Notes: a model not told the origin generated them from the sequence alone. Positions 21,465 through 31,791 are shown, counted from the first letter of the stretch. The stretch is 64,000 bases of DNA from Dioszegia crocea (GCA_001600615.1 BCKK01000009.1:719213-783212); one strand, 5' to 3'. Translations and numbers: made by a program.

Positions 21465-22725
21465 GTCGGAATGAGATGGAGAGGAGGGGAGAAAGACTGA
21501 GTCAGAGTATATAGACGAAAGAATGACTGTCAAGCTGCGATATGCCGGCCTGCGGGAGTGATGCGCAGGTGCAAGCTATTGCCGAAACCGTATGTTATCG
21601 CCTTGCCAGGAATGCTGACCCGCAGTAGACACAGTTCTCGCCCCTATGTCTCGTCAGAGACGTATCGGCGGGCGTGAGTTGCGTGACTGCGGGTCTCTAC
21701 CGAAAGCCAGTCCCAAGAATGAGAGATCTGCGAAAAGGTTAGACTATCAAGGACGATCACCGCAGTCAACACCAGCACGAGCGCGGGAGGGAAACTAGTC
21801 CGGCAGAGCATCTCATTCGGCAGCGCGGCAGCTCGTAATGCAGCTGCTGTCTGTCCGTAAATAGATGCCCCGAGGGATCGATCATAATCTTGAGCAAAGA
21901 GGCGATTTGGAGCGTCAAAGTCGCAGTATGTATGTCGCAGTTGTGCGCAGTCGCCCTAGTTGACAGTTGCCACCCTCGCCTCTCGGCCCTTTTCGGCCGA
22001 AAGTCTCGAAACCCCGGATGCCGTGATACTACAGTTAGCCTTTCGGGTGACATTGAGATCTTGAAATCGCACGGCAGGCACGACTTGGCAGGAGCACAGA
22101 GGAGATCATGCAACAGCAGGCAGTGTTGTCTATCCTAAGCTTAGTAAGCTTAGAGATTAGTAAGGCCTTTCTTCCTCGATTAGGAAGGCTTACTAAGGGG
22201 TATTACTAAGCCTTGCTATGGGCCAAAGCCATGACGTGGCATTTTGTCGGCCCGATTTTGGCCCAAGGGGTATCAATTTCAGCCTGCCCAGCTGTTCATA
22301 CATCGTTGTTGGCCGTCACAGGGAGTATGCACTCAGTTCAGAACATTATTAGCCCATTACTGGGAGTCAGAACCTGTTTTCCATGTATTCATCCTAAGTT
22401 TGCCTTACAATGGGATTCGGTCTTACATAACAAGGCCTTACTAAGGCTGTTACTAAGCCTTACTAAGGGGCCCCCTTACTAAGCTCCGGCGGCGCTGCCA
22501 ACACTGACAGCAGGAGATCCAGGGATCCCAGGGAGATCCCATGTCGATCGATCGACTGCTAAGATCTCGGCAGGATTCAGGCTGATTCAGGACAGTCAGG
22601 TAGGAAAAAATGTAGAACAGCTAGGTATACAGGCGGTATTTAATGAGAGCCCCGCTCAATCGGGCGTTGAGACCACTTGGATGCCATATCAACACCTACG
22701 CTTCATTCTCAACAATAAAACGACA
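21465..22725. other. Long intergenic region with a small repeat element
   Basis: About 1.26 kb without a credible gene. The part from 21570 to 22130 is featureless. From 22140 to 22483 it carries the TTACTAAG-motif element listed separately. The stretch 22500-22620 has short repeats of GGAGATCC and GATCGATCGA. The last 50 bp are the leader of the secreted-protein gene. Confidence 0.45.
22140..22483. mobile_element. Short element with inverted TTACTAAG motifs (possible MITE)
   Basis: Eight copies of TTACTAAG or its complement-like form TTAGTAAG sit only near the two ends of a 344-bp segment: at about 22141, 22158, 22190 and 22203 on the left, and 22438, 22450, 22460 and 22476 on the right. 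The outermost copies are CTTAGTAAG and CTTACTAAG, in inverted arrangement. The middle has no coding potential. Subterminal clusters of a short motif are typical of small non-autonomous DNA elements. No clear target duplication is visible, so this stays tentative. Confidence 0.4.
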
Positions 22726-23425
22726 ATGAAGCTTGCCACCATCATCATCGTCATTTCGACACTGTGCAGCACTGCGCTAGCCTTGGTCGAAGCATGGCCC
22801 CATACCGCCATGGCTCCTCGTATGTCTCGCCGCCGCAACACGCTCACCAATGGTGAACGCTTAAAGCGGTAAGTCTATCTTCCCGCCAACCCCGTCACTC
22901 GCGTTCGCTGGCAAGAAATTCAATTGACAAGTGTTGATGGGTCAGTGGTCTTGGCCCCTCGCGCCCGCGCAAGCTGTATGAAGCCAAAGGTATGCGCTTC
23001 GACGGTTCGCACTCAGTAGCGATATTAACGATAGCTTACCCTGCTTAGTCTTCGAAGCTAGACAAGTGCTATCTAGTAGGCCTTCATCAGCTGCTGCTGG
23101 AGCTAGGGTGTACAGACTCCTAGAGTGTCGGAGTAACGTCTCTGGTCAGTTTCGCCTGGCTACCCTGAAATTTCCCTATATTTTGGAGCTAATCCGGGCA
23201 GTTAGCGGAAATCGCTTCGTGATTGTCTTCACGGATCTACAGGATCTAGCCAATCAGTGTGCAGCGCGTCAGAATGCCCAGGGCCGACCTGATCCTCAAC
23301 AATTCGTCATTCGGAATGTCCGCGGCAGCACCAATTGCTTCACGGCCACCGGTGTCGCCGGTGGTGCTGTCGTTCAATCGTGCGATGCAGCAGGATACAA
23401 TCTAGCTGTGTACGAAAATCCCTAA
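22726..23425 (+). CDS. Secreted protein with a TN-x-R-x3-RGL processing-like motif
   Basis: Exons 22726-22868, 22946-22989 and 23049-23425 give 187 residues. MKLATIIIVISTLCSTALAL is a clear signal peptide. It is followed by a basic region and NTLTNGERLKRGLGPSRPRK, which matches the TN-x-ER-x-RGLxPxxPR motif seen near the N-terminus of many basidiomycete secreted proteins. The C-terminal 110 residues include FVIRNVRGSTNCFTATGVAG and several Cys. I read exon 3 straight through, though an intron (GTCAG at 23144 to CTACAG at 23241) is also possible. The gene lies in the repeat-rich stretch of the window. Function unknown. Confidence 0.6.
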
Positions 23426-23835
23426 TCATTGTTCATCTCTGTGGCGTCAGCTGGAATGGTGGTCACGCGCAACGATGATGGCATATGTGCGCTTGCTGGG
23501 TTGGGCACGATCGGGTCAATCTTGGTCTTGGGCGGAAATATCTGGCCAGTCATAAGCAGCACTTTTAATGAATCCCACCTAAGCGTCGCGCTCCCTTTTT
23601 GAAATGTAGAGCGACTCCATCCGGCCAGTCCACCCCTTTCCCCGTTGACGAGCACTCACGGGACACCTCAAGAGCTAACGTGAATTCCGAGACAGCTCGA
23701 GAGAGCGGGTGCTCAGCCTTAGCTGATCAGTATAGTAAGAAAGAGTGGAGCACCTATGAGCGTAAAAGAATCGATGACGGGGGTACATTCTTCGTGCATC
23801 TAAACGGTAGCACCTGAAGTTGTCGGCGGCCCGGC
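23426..23835. other. Intergenic region, convergent
   Basis: About 410 bp between the secreted-protein gene and SDH5, both ending here. No coding signal or repeat recognised. Confidence 0.4.
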
Positions 23836-24548
23836 CTATTCCCTTACTTCAGGCTTGTCAGACAGACTGGGCATCATCCGCACCACCTTGCCCTCGTTCC
23901 TTGCGTGCTGCTTCAGACTGTGAAGAGAGTCAGCGGATACTCTCATCATGTCCTGAACTTGCACAACTTGCGCATCAAGCAAAGGCGAGTCCTTCCATCG
24001 AGGTGGTGGTTCCTTCTTCTCCACGGACCAGTAGAAGATATCCCAATCAGGCTCGTCAAGCATCTAAGTGTATCAGCGCAGATCACTAGTCAGTGTAAGA
24101 CAACGGCTCATCACAACTCCAGTACCAGATGACCATTCTTTCGACACTCCCACCATCTTTTTGATCCTGAACGAAGACCCAAACTCACCTTATCAAACAC
24201 CTTCATATCCTCCATACTCATACTCGGCAGATTCTCCTTAGCATAAGTCGCCAACAACAAATCACCCTCTAGACACCCTCTCTTCCTCGCCTGATAGAAC
24301 AACCTCGCTCGCATCGTAGACTCATCCTCGCCCGACCGATCGAGTGGCTGGGGCATATCCCAAGATTCTGAATCATCCGATAATCGCTCGGGAACGTATT
24401 TTTCCCGTGCGATAGTGTCGGGTGACATGGGGAGTGGCCATGGGTCAGGAGCGACAAGCCGGAGGGGTGTGGAAGATAGATAGCGGGGGGTCGAGGTGGG
24501 GCGGAGTGAGGGGAGGGCTGGACGAAGGGATCGGAATAGCTTGGACAT
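23836..24548 (-). CDS. SDH5: Succinate dehydrogenase assembly factor 2 (SDH5/SDHAF2)
   Basis: Two exons (24189-24548, 23836-24063) encode 195 residues. A mitochondrial-targeting-like N-terminus ([20 protein letters not shown]) precedes the SdhE/Sdh5 core: [40 protein letters not shown] and [11 protein letters not shown]. Sdh5 promotes covalent attachment of FAD to the succinate dehydrogenase flavoprotein in the matrix. The conserved RGCLE Gly contact is present. A longer C-terminus than bacterial SdhE is normal for fungi. The open frame continues upstream to a TTG at 24605; the ATG at 24548 gives the proper targeting signal. Confidence 0.93.
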
Positions 24549-25011
24549 TATGGGAAATTGGCTTTTGGTGGATGTTTTTGTGTAAGATTTCGGATTGAGT
24601 AGCAAGCAATACAGGGATGTAGGTCTGAGTATTCGTGTGATAAGGGCTTGACAATCGATAGATCGAACATCGGGTAAGGCTCTCCCCGATCTGCGGAACC
24701 CGGGGTCCCCACAGCCATTTCAAGCCCCTGTTGCCATAACGCCGTAAATCTCCGGGTCGTTTTTGGGATAGAGCTCTATCCGGCGGTGGAATGAGGAGGC
24801 GCCCTGTGCAATAACGCCGCAAATATCCGAGTCTTTTTGGGATTTGGGTACCCCGAATCCAACTCGGGCTCCGTTATGGCTATAACGCCGTAAATTTCCG
24901 AACCGCTATCGATGTTGGTCGATGTTGGTCGACTCACTATCGCCAGTTGATGACTCCAGATATATATCGTCGACTGTCGACTATGCAAAGCGCTTCAAGC
25001 GCCTGATCACC
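24549..25011. promoter_or_regulatory. Divergent promoter, SDH5 / NTF2-like gene, with a triple repeat
   Basis: The region between the two ATG codons holds three copies of a 33-bp unit described separately. A very short upstream ORF (ATG at 24993, 7 codons) precedes the ATG at 25012 and overlaps its leader. Confidence 0.4.
24736..24915 (+). repeat. Three diverged copies of an ATAACGCCGTAAAT-type unit
   Basis: Units begin at 24736, 24811 and 24882 with ATAACGCCGTAAATCTCCG, ATAACGCCGCAAATATCCG and ATAACGCCGTAAATTTCCG. The first two continue with a GTC-TTTTTGGGAT stretch. Spacings are 75 and 71 bp. They sit upstream of two divergent genes. Confidence 0.7.
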
Positions 25012-25817
25012 ATGCAAGATACTGATGGCGCTCGTGCAGGTGCGTCTGATGTTGACGCCGACCTCCTCTGACTTGCTACTGACTTGACAGATGTCTGCCG
25101 AAGGCTCATGTCGCAGGATAGGTGGGCTCGTCTTCTGCCCGTCCGCGGCCATTGATGCTCGTCATGTACTGATGTTGCTGATAGAGGGGAGTACGAGGCG
25201 GTGCTGAAGGACTGCTTCTTGGCAAGTCCTCAATCATGGCTCAATAACGACAGGAAGTACTGACACGCTCAGCCGGAATGCGTCATTGACAATGACGATA
25301 TCTGGCTCAACGGCCGTTCGAATATCCAGAAGGCATTAGCCTTTACGACGGCAATATGTATTGCAAGCGGGATGGTAGGTGCTCCAACCTGGGATAAGAG
25401 GTAAGTCGGATGTCTCCCTGTACATCACCCAGGAGTCGCGAGCTGATGTCCACCTAGGAAGTCGACAGTGACTTATACGTACTTTCGGCAGCTCAAACTT
25501 GGGTTTCGAGTCACTCAGATAACGACACTACACCTGACAATTGTTCGGAGTAAGGACGAGGGGTCGACGAGATACTGGGTCATGAAAATTGGGGATCGGC
25601 ATGTGAATATGCCTTGGACGGCTTGGCCAATTCTGGGTCATCTGTAAGTCTTGCCCGCTGGACAGACAAAGGACTATAGAGGCTGCAGTGCTGATATTGC
25701 AGTCATTTATATATCATCCGTCCCCTCTTCTCGTGGATGATTGTTGGCATAGCGACGCTGTTTCTCTCGTCTCCCAGCCAGTCTAGTCGCGTCCAATTCA
25801 CCAAACGGTCCAGCTAG
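25012..25817 (+). CDS. NTF2-like (SnoaL-like) domain protein with C-terminal membrane segment
   Basis: Six exons (25012-25039, 25091-25121, 25185-25221, 25273-25400, 25458-25643, 25703-25817) total 525 bp, 174 residues. The order is a helix (VCRRLMSQDRGEYEAVLKDC), LPECVIDNDDIWLNGRSNI, then beta strands KSTVTYTYFRQLKLGF, TTLHLTIVR and TRYWVMKIGDRHVNMPWTAW. A hydrophobic segment near the end (SWMIVGIATLFLS) could cross a membrane. The helix-then-sheet pattern is that of the NTF2/SnoaL fold. The next gene has the same order of elements, so they look like paralogs. Intron 3 begins with GC; only that donor keeps the frame. The last exon overlaps an opposing open frame. No catalytic residues can be assigned. 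Confidence 0.7.
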
Positions 25818-25934
25818 ATTGCCGTCCTCTCTTAGCTCTTGCATCCAATGCCTCGCGTATGTCCATGTTTCTTTATCGCCCAATCTGAGTCGTTCTCTCA
25901 CAGCAGCTTGCAAGGCTCTTGCAATACGGACCAT
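25707..25934 (-). CDS. Small basic open frame, 75 aa, overlapping the 3' exon of the opposing gene
   Basis: An ATG at 25934 opens a 75-codon frame with no intron. It begins MVRIARALQAAVRERLRLGD, followed by TWTYARHWMQELRED, an amphipathic basic helix pair of the kind found in small mitochondrial proteins. The last 111 bp overlap the last coding exon of the plus-strand gene. A perfect CRE (25969-25976) lies just upstream. The protein-like N-terminus favours a real gene, but the overlap is a reason for doubt. No family recognised. Confidence 0.45.
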   Translation of the reverse strand: MVRIARALQAAVRERLRLGDKETWTYARHWMQELREDGNLAGPFGELDATRLAGRREKQRRYANNHPREEGTDDI

Positions 25935-25968
25935 CTTACGCGACTCTGACGCGACTTGGCTGACGTTA

Positions 25969-25976
25969 TGACGTCA
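25969..25976. promoter_or_regulatory. CRE palindrome TGACGTCA
   Basis: A perfect TGACGTCA sits 35 bp upstream of the minus-strand ATG at 25934 and 136 bp upstream of the plus-strand ATG at 26112, in a short divergent promoter. Confidence 0.4.
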
Positions 25977-26111
25977 TCACCAGGCACGGGCCTCGCATTC
26001 CTTTTTTCCCAGTCCAAAGGGCCAAGCTCAAGCTCAGCCAACCCGCAGCTTCTTCCTCCATACTTCATCCTTCCACACCACACATCCATATAACCACACA
26101 ACACACACACA

Positions 26112-27899
26112 ATGGACGCAAACAGAATCCAAGACCAGAGCAAAGAGCTAGTCGAGAAGCTTCTCTCGGCTGATCCGTACGTTTCCTTCCAGCCTCGACG
26201 TGGCCCTTCCCGCCTGAGCTTGGGCCTTTTGACTCACGCTACTCCTTCCTCTCCCGCACTTATGGGATTGACTTGCTGATCCCCAGTGCCGACCTCAACG
26301 ACGCAGTGAACCAGTACTTCAAGGTGAGCTACCTCGACTATGATTTTCCCAAAGCCTCTAAAGAAGAATAGCTGACTCCCACAGCCCGACGCTACCCTGC
26401 GCACGAGCCACGTCGAGGTGCACGGTGCTGAGAAGGTCAAGAAGTTGGCCGGCTTCACCACTCTCATCCGTGGCAAATCTGGAAAAGTCACCGACAAGCC
26501 CAAATATGATGCCAAGTGAGCTTCTAATGCGGCGAATTCGTCGTGAGAAAAGGGCTCAAGCTGACTTTATCCAGGACAAAGACAGTCGGATACTCTGCCA
26601 CTCTCACATACGCCACTCCCCAACTCCCCTCTTACATCCCCCTCTCGGCTCAGTTGTCGGGCTACGAGACTCCCGGTGTCCAATGGGACTTCTGCGTTCA
26701 CTTGGCCGAAGGTGACGCTGAGAACAAGCTCTACGTCGCTAAGCTAGAGGCTAAGCGCCGTAACCCCAGCATCCTCGACCGGGCCATGTAAGCTTCTGCT
26801 CCAAGGCCATGTCCCTTCGCGAAGACCAAGCTTACGCGTTAGCCCACCCTTCATCCTCAAACCCGTCATCACCTTCATCACCCTCGCTGCCGTCGCCATT
26901 GTCTCTTTCTTCCAGGCCAACAAGGGCAAGGGGGTGGGAGCTATGTTCATGGCTGCTGTTGTCGAGGCTATCAACGGGCTCTGGAGCATGATTGCGCCTG
27001 AGATTGGCAAGAGGCAAGAGCAGGCTGATAAGTGGCGCGGAGAGAAGGTTCCCCAATTGAAGCAGTAAGTTACTCTCCCTTCCAACTACCCCGAACCTCC
27101 CCGTTACTCCTATACTCAATCAAGAGGTCGCACTCACATCCATGAACCACGTTCCTCTCCTCCCATGTTACTCTCCCTCGTCTAGACCCTATCCTGGACA
27201 ATGCTGATTCTCAGGTACATCCAAAACGCCTCCTCTTCCGCACTCGACACCGCCTCGCGCGTCCAAGCAGACCTTGAGATCCGAGCCAAAAACGCCGGAA
27301 TCCCAATCGACGACTACAAGTCCCGCGCCTCATCTGCTATCACCGACCTGGCAGAGAACGCCCAGGCCCGCGCCAAGGCCGCCGGAATCCCCGTCGAGGA
27401 GTACCGAAAGCAGGCTGAGGCTGCGATTGAAGAGCTGAAGAAGCGCGCTGGAGAGGTTGGGGATTATATCGAGGGCAAGGCTGGGGAGGTTAAGGATCAG
27501 GCTGAACAAGCTGGGGAACAGGCTGGAGAGATGGCAAAGGACGCTAAGAAGAAGGGTAAGTTCAGCTATCGATTTCCTGACGTGATGATTGAAGCTGATG
27601 GTTTAGCGTCTGGAGCTGCTCAGGATGCCAAGAAGAAGACTCAGACAGGTAACAACTGTAAGCTTTCATGGCCGCTGTAGATACAGGTAGGATCAAGCTT
27701 ACATTCCCTAGCCAACAAAACAAGCCAAGACCGACCCACCACCATCTCCACTGGCGAACTAGCTGGTCACCTGTCGCCCAATGACGAGCGGGCCAAGGAG
27801 ATTCAGGCCGAATTTGCTGAAACCCCCAAGACCCCTCTCGGCGGGCACGACCCCACTGCCGACAACGCTCCTAGCTATGCCGACGCAGCTGCTATCTAG
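26112..27899 (+). CDS. NTF2-like domain protein with membrane segment and LEA/apolipoprotein-like tail
   Basis: Eight exons (26112-26176, 26287-26323, 26385-26515, 26575-26787, 26843-27064, 27215-27555, 27607-27648, 27712-27899) total 1239 bp, 412 residues. Residues about 1-145 follow the NTF2-like order: LNDAVNQYFKPDATLRTSHV, KTKTVGYSATLTYATPQLP, QWDFCVHLAEG, KLYVAKLEAKRR. A hydrophobic helix PVITFITLAAVAIVSFFQ follows. Residues about 230-345 are a long amphipathic, Ala/Lys/Glu-rich helix with a repeat (RAKNAGIPIDDYKSRASSAI and RAKAAGIPVEEYRKQAEAAI) and then KAGEVKDQAEQAGEQAGEMA, like LEA group 3 or apolipoprotein helices. The last 65 residues are polar. A lipid-surface or desiccation-related role is suggested, not shown. 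Confidence 0.8.
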
Positions 27900-28204
27900 G
27901 CTAAGTGCCAAATGGCGAGAAGAACGAGGAGGTAGGGAGGTGGACAATGGCAGTGAGGTTGGTTTTGCTTTGCGAAATGGAGGAGGATGAGCTTGGAGTC
28001 TTTCCCTCTCGTACACGGTCTCGAACCCGTTTTTATGTAGCTTCTTACGATTATAGAGTATTCTTTCACGTTAGTAGAGATGTATCGATACACGTCTGAA
28101 ACTAGGGATAACGGCCATCTGATTCGATCGACCCAGCAATGACGCCAGCATCATATCATCTTGTATTTGTGGACCAGACGGCTCCAATCGGAACATGACA
28201 CTTC
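27900..28204. other. Convergent 3' intergenic region
   Basis: About 305 bp between two converging genes; no coding signal seen, presumably both 3' UTRs. Confidence 0.4.
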
Positions 28205-30442
28205 TCAACTAATCTGGAAAGTCCCATTTGTCCTCACAGCAGCCCTAGGCGCAACATTCACCCATCTGTACAAGTCAGCTAAATATCCTGCCAAATGCAA
28301 GAAGCAAGTGAAGCTGTTCTTAACTTACCCTTCTTTCACTGGCTCTACACCCTTACTGACCCGTTCACCCAATGTCGGTCCCCTAGCCCACAATGCACCC
28401 TCAATAGCCACCTCACTCCCTCCATTGCCCTCTTTAGGCTTCTCCCCCGCGGCCTCTTCATCAACACCCCGAAGGACGATCTCAACATTGACTGTCGGTG
28501 CGCCCGTATGTGATGAACCTGCTCCAGCATCCCCATTGGGCGGAGACGATAAGTATGAGGTAGAAGATTGAATGTCGTAGAAATGTGAAGCGAGGATAGG
28601 ACCCGTTGACGCGTCTGACGAAAAGAGGCGGGCGGTAGGGATTGAGAGAAGGGCGTTAGACCATGCTAGTGTAGATTCGGATGGTGTTTCTGGGATATCA
28701 GCTGAAGGCCTATTGAGTGGGGCGAGAGGAACAGCTGGACAAAAAGTACAAAAGGCGTACCGCCAATCACGATTATGCTGCGAAGAGAATCGCCCAATAG
28801 ACCGCTGAGGACTGAATTCCGAATCCCGCTCCAGGCGAGTTTATCCCATATTCCTGATCGGCTCAAGTGGCCTGATTGGATATCGGAGATTTTGGATGGC
28901 AGCGCCCAGACACCAAGGGACGAGGCGAGGTAAGAGGTGTGCAGTGATTTGGTTAGAGCGGAATGTTGATCTTTGTTTCTGGTTGAATAAGCTTATGTGA
29001 TCAACATCGGCGGATTCCTCTTCAACTTACAATATCAGTATGGAGGGTTTCGATCCTTGTGGTGCCGAGGCAATGGGTCGTAGATCGTCTAGTGGATCAA
29101 GGGTGTTGTCCTTGATCCAAGAAGCGGTCTGTGGTCCAATCAAGCTGAATCCGACACCTTGTATGAGTCAGCTGAATGGATCCCGGTGGAATAAGAACAA
29201 GGTAATTGACCTGTCCAAATTGAAGCTAGAGCAATCGTCATGCCTATTGGCGTCGTGAGCGGTTCACAACTTGCCAAGTTGTCATTCTTGAGTATATTGG
29301 GGCGTTTGTCCGCTGGGAATGAGGACAAAAAGCCGGCGATTCCTGCTGTAAAGTTCTGGCTTGAAGTCAGCTTGTGGTCTCGGTCATTGTGAGCGCGGCA
29401 GCTGACCATATGCGTGAACTTTGAGATGGAGGGGTTGGTGTCTAGTCCGGTGGAGGAGTAGAAGTATGAATGGACGTCGTTCGGCTGAGGAGCTAAAACA
29501 TCAGCTTGGACCTTCACATAGCCCTAAGCTCTTTGTTGAAAGGATAAAAGATCGGGCGAGCTGAAGAGAAACGCACCTGCGCTTTCGACAGTCTTTGTAT
29601 CCGAGCCCTCGGCGGCTTCCCAAACTTGATCCCAAAACCGCACTTCCACCCCATGCCCATTCGCAGTCCTCGCCAACTCCGCATGCTTCTCCCCATTATC
29701 GCCAACAATCAACACCCCACTGTCTGCGTTCGCCTCCATTACTTGCTCCACGACCCCATCGGCAAGGCTCTCATGTACCACAACAAGTCCCGGAGTGGGG
29801 TGTGCCGTGGAGTCCAGAGCGGGAATAAGGAAGCGTGGTGAGGGGAGTATGATGAGTGGAGCCGAAGGTGAAGAAGCCAGCGATAATAGGAGGAGCGGGA
29901 GGGACGTGCCCGGAGTAGGAGGGAGGAGGACGAGGATGGGAGTGGGGGCTGAGGCGTCCGGTGAGAGGTTTGGGAAGAGGGTTGAGAGACCTATTGGGAG
30001 TAGGCGGGTCAATCCTGCCAGGGCATCGTTCGATAGCTAACATATAAGCTTTTGTCATTGAAGCGACTATGAAGATAGCTTACAGGAGTATCCAGTATCA
30101 TCCGTTGTTTCTCTTCAACTCCTTTAGAAACAGGAATGACATCCCGGACAGTCTTCAGCGAACTCGCCGGTCGGACGACCAACTACATTATCTGCTTCAG
30201 CAACGACTCTACATCGGATACTACTTAGCAGAGACTTGACCTACAGGAGTTCCATGGCCCGTAGCGAAACTTCGATAAACCCCCGACTCGCCCTCCTTTC
30301 GGACAGGCGAGACTTCTGCCTGTTTCCCCAGGAGCAGAGGGTGAACGAGAGCTGACGGGCGCGCGAAGCGGTCATATAGCAGCAAACTCAGCGCTGCGAT
30401 CAGTAGGAACAGGGTGAGGTTGTCTATCTCGAAGTCTGGCAT
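28205..30442 (-). CDS. Acyl-CoA synthetase-like protein, degenerate AMP-binding domain
   Basis: About nine exons from ATG 30442 to TGA 28205. It starts with a membrane helix (LTLFLLIAALSLLLYDRF) and LVHPLLLGKQAEVSPVRKEG, as in fungal long-chain acyl-CoA synthetases. The order of the AMP-binding fold is kept: VEVRFWDQVWEA, SKFTHMNFTAGIAGF, LTTPIGMTIALASIWTG, LLGDSLRSIIVIGGETPSES, VNVEIVLRG and GALWARGPTLGE. However, the P-loop is FYSSTGLDTNPS instead of TSG-S/T-TGxPKG. No YGxTE motif is seen. The TGD motif is missing, and the protein ends (GWVNVAPRAAVRTNGTFQIS) before the C-terminal lysine domain. It is therefore probably not a normal ligase. Exons known well: 30245-30442, 30084-30182, 29577-30036, 29407-29492, 29211-29355. 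Confidence 0.7.
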
Positions 30443-30642
30443 TGTAAGTGAGGTGAGGAATGAGGAGTGTGAAGGGAGGGGAGTTGGAGGGGAGGGATGG
30501 CTTGGGTGCGGTGAAATTGACGGTTCCGGGGGACATCATGAAACACACGCTAAAAATCCCGGCTATATGTCACCGCTTCCGACTTGCAATTGCTCCTCCC
30601 ACTTCCACCATTTCTACCACTCACTACACTGACCAGAGTATA

Positions 30643-31791
30643 ATGTCGACTGAGCTGCCTGACGTATATACGAACTCGGAGATAGATAACTACCCTGGAG
30701 GTGTGTGCTAGCTTTCGCCAGCGCAAGGAAACCAGCTCATCATTCTAGCGAGGGAACGCTCCCGGCCCGGCCAAGGGGACCGCGAGGAGACATACGGCAA
30801 GACGACCGACGCGTGAGCTCAGCTGGAATCATCCACCGTCTTTGAGTTAGAGCCAGGAGCTGACACTTATAGGAACGGCAATCAAGTCTCCGCCAAGCCG
30901 GCAAACGGCGGTGTCCTAGCCTCTCAGCGCCGGCGAGTAGAGCATGAGCGCAAAGTGGCTGCGGACGCAGCTCGTCGAGCTGCAATGCCACCATCCACCG
31001 GTCGGTCAAAAACGACATGGACCACACTACTTCTCCTAGCCATCTTTGTGCCACTCCTCTCATCATTCCTTACCGGATCCAAATCTTACACTTTCAACCT
31101 CAGCCCATATGTCGTTCCACCTATCGCCAAGCGATGGCGATACTCTTCTCTCAATCCCAACAAGAACCCTCTGAGGACATTCACTCCACATACACTGTCG
31201 AGATATGATGGGAAGCGAGAGGATAGGCCGTTGTATATTGCTATCGGAGGGGATGTGTATGATGTTAGCAGTGGGCGACGGATGTACGGACCGGGAGGAC
31301 CATATCATGTCATGTGAGCTACCATCAGATTATTTAAAGGTTGGAAGAGCTGATATCTTAGGGCAGGGAAGGACGTCAGTCGAGCGTATATCACTGGATG
31401 TTTCCAGACTGACTTGACACACGATTTGCGCGGATTGAGCAAGAATGACTTGAAGGTGAGTTGGGTGCCTTAAGTCGTGGACTATACCCATCCGCCCTTA
31501 TCTCTCCGCCAATATTTCCAATCTGTTCTCTGCTTCGATTCCAAGCTATCAACATACCGAATTGAACTGCTGAAGCTGATGTCGCAGGCCCTTGATAATT
31601 GGAAAACCTTCTTTGAAAATCACGACACCTACCGTCTAGTCGGACATGTAAATCTCCCACCTATCGATCCCAACTCACCCATTCCACCAGACTGCAGGAA
31701 GGGTGAGGCGGGAGGAGAAGACGAGCAGTCGCATGCTGGCAAACATGCGGGTCAGGGTAAACCGGGCCCAGTCAAAGCGACGGGGTCATAA
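30643..31791 (+). CDS. Membrane-anchored cytochrome b5-like heme/steroid-binding protein (Dap1/PGRMC family)
   Basis: Exons 30643-30700, 30749-30812, 30873-31313, 31362-31455 and 31588-31791 give 286 residues. A hydrophilic N-terminus of about 95 residues is followed by a membrane helix (TTLLLLAIFVPLLSSFL). The MAPR domain follows: FTPHTLSRYDGKREDRPLYI, AIGGDVYDVSSGRRMYGPGG, PYHVMAGKDVSRAYITGCF and LDNWKTFFENHDTYRLVGHV. MAPR proteins bind heme through Tyr residues and support P450 enzymes, in fungi notably sterol synthesis (Dap1 with Erg11). The N-terminal cytosolic extension is longer than in yeast Dap1. The closing Gly/His/Lys-rich tail is disordered. Confidence 0.88.

Noticed and set aside
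21465..21533. Extending paralog B upstream to the start of its open frame at 21533.
   Set aside because: The first codon there is TTG, not ATG. The ATG at 21464 gives an N-terminus comparable to paralog A.
24549..24605. Starting SDH5 at 24605.
   Set aside because: That codon is TTG; the ATG at 24548 begins a proper mitochondrial presequence.
27990..28040. A GGTCTCGAACCC stretch resembling a tRNA B box.
   Set aside because: No A box at the right distance and no cloverleaf can be drawn; it lies in a 3' UTR. No tRNA was found elsewhere.
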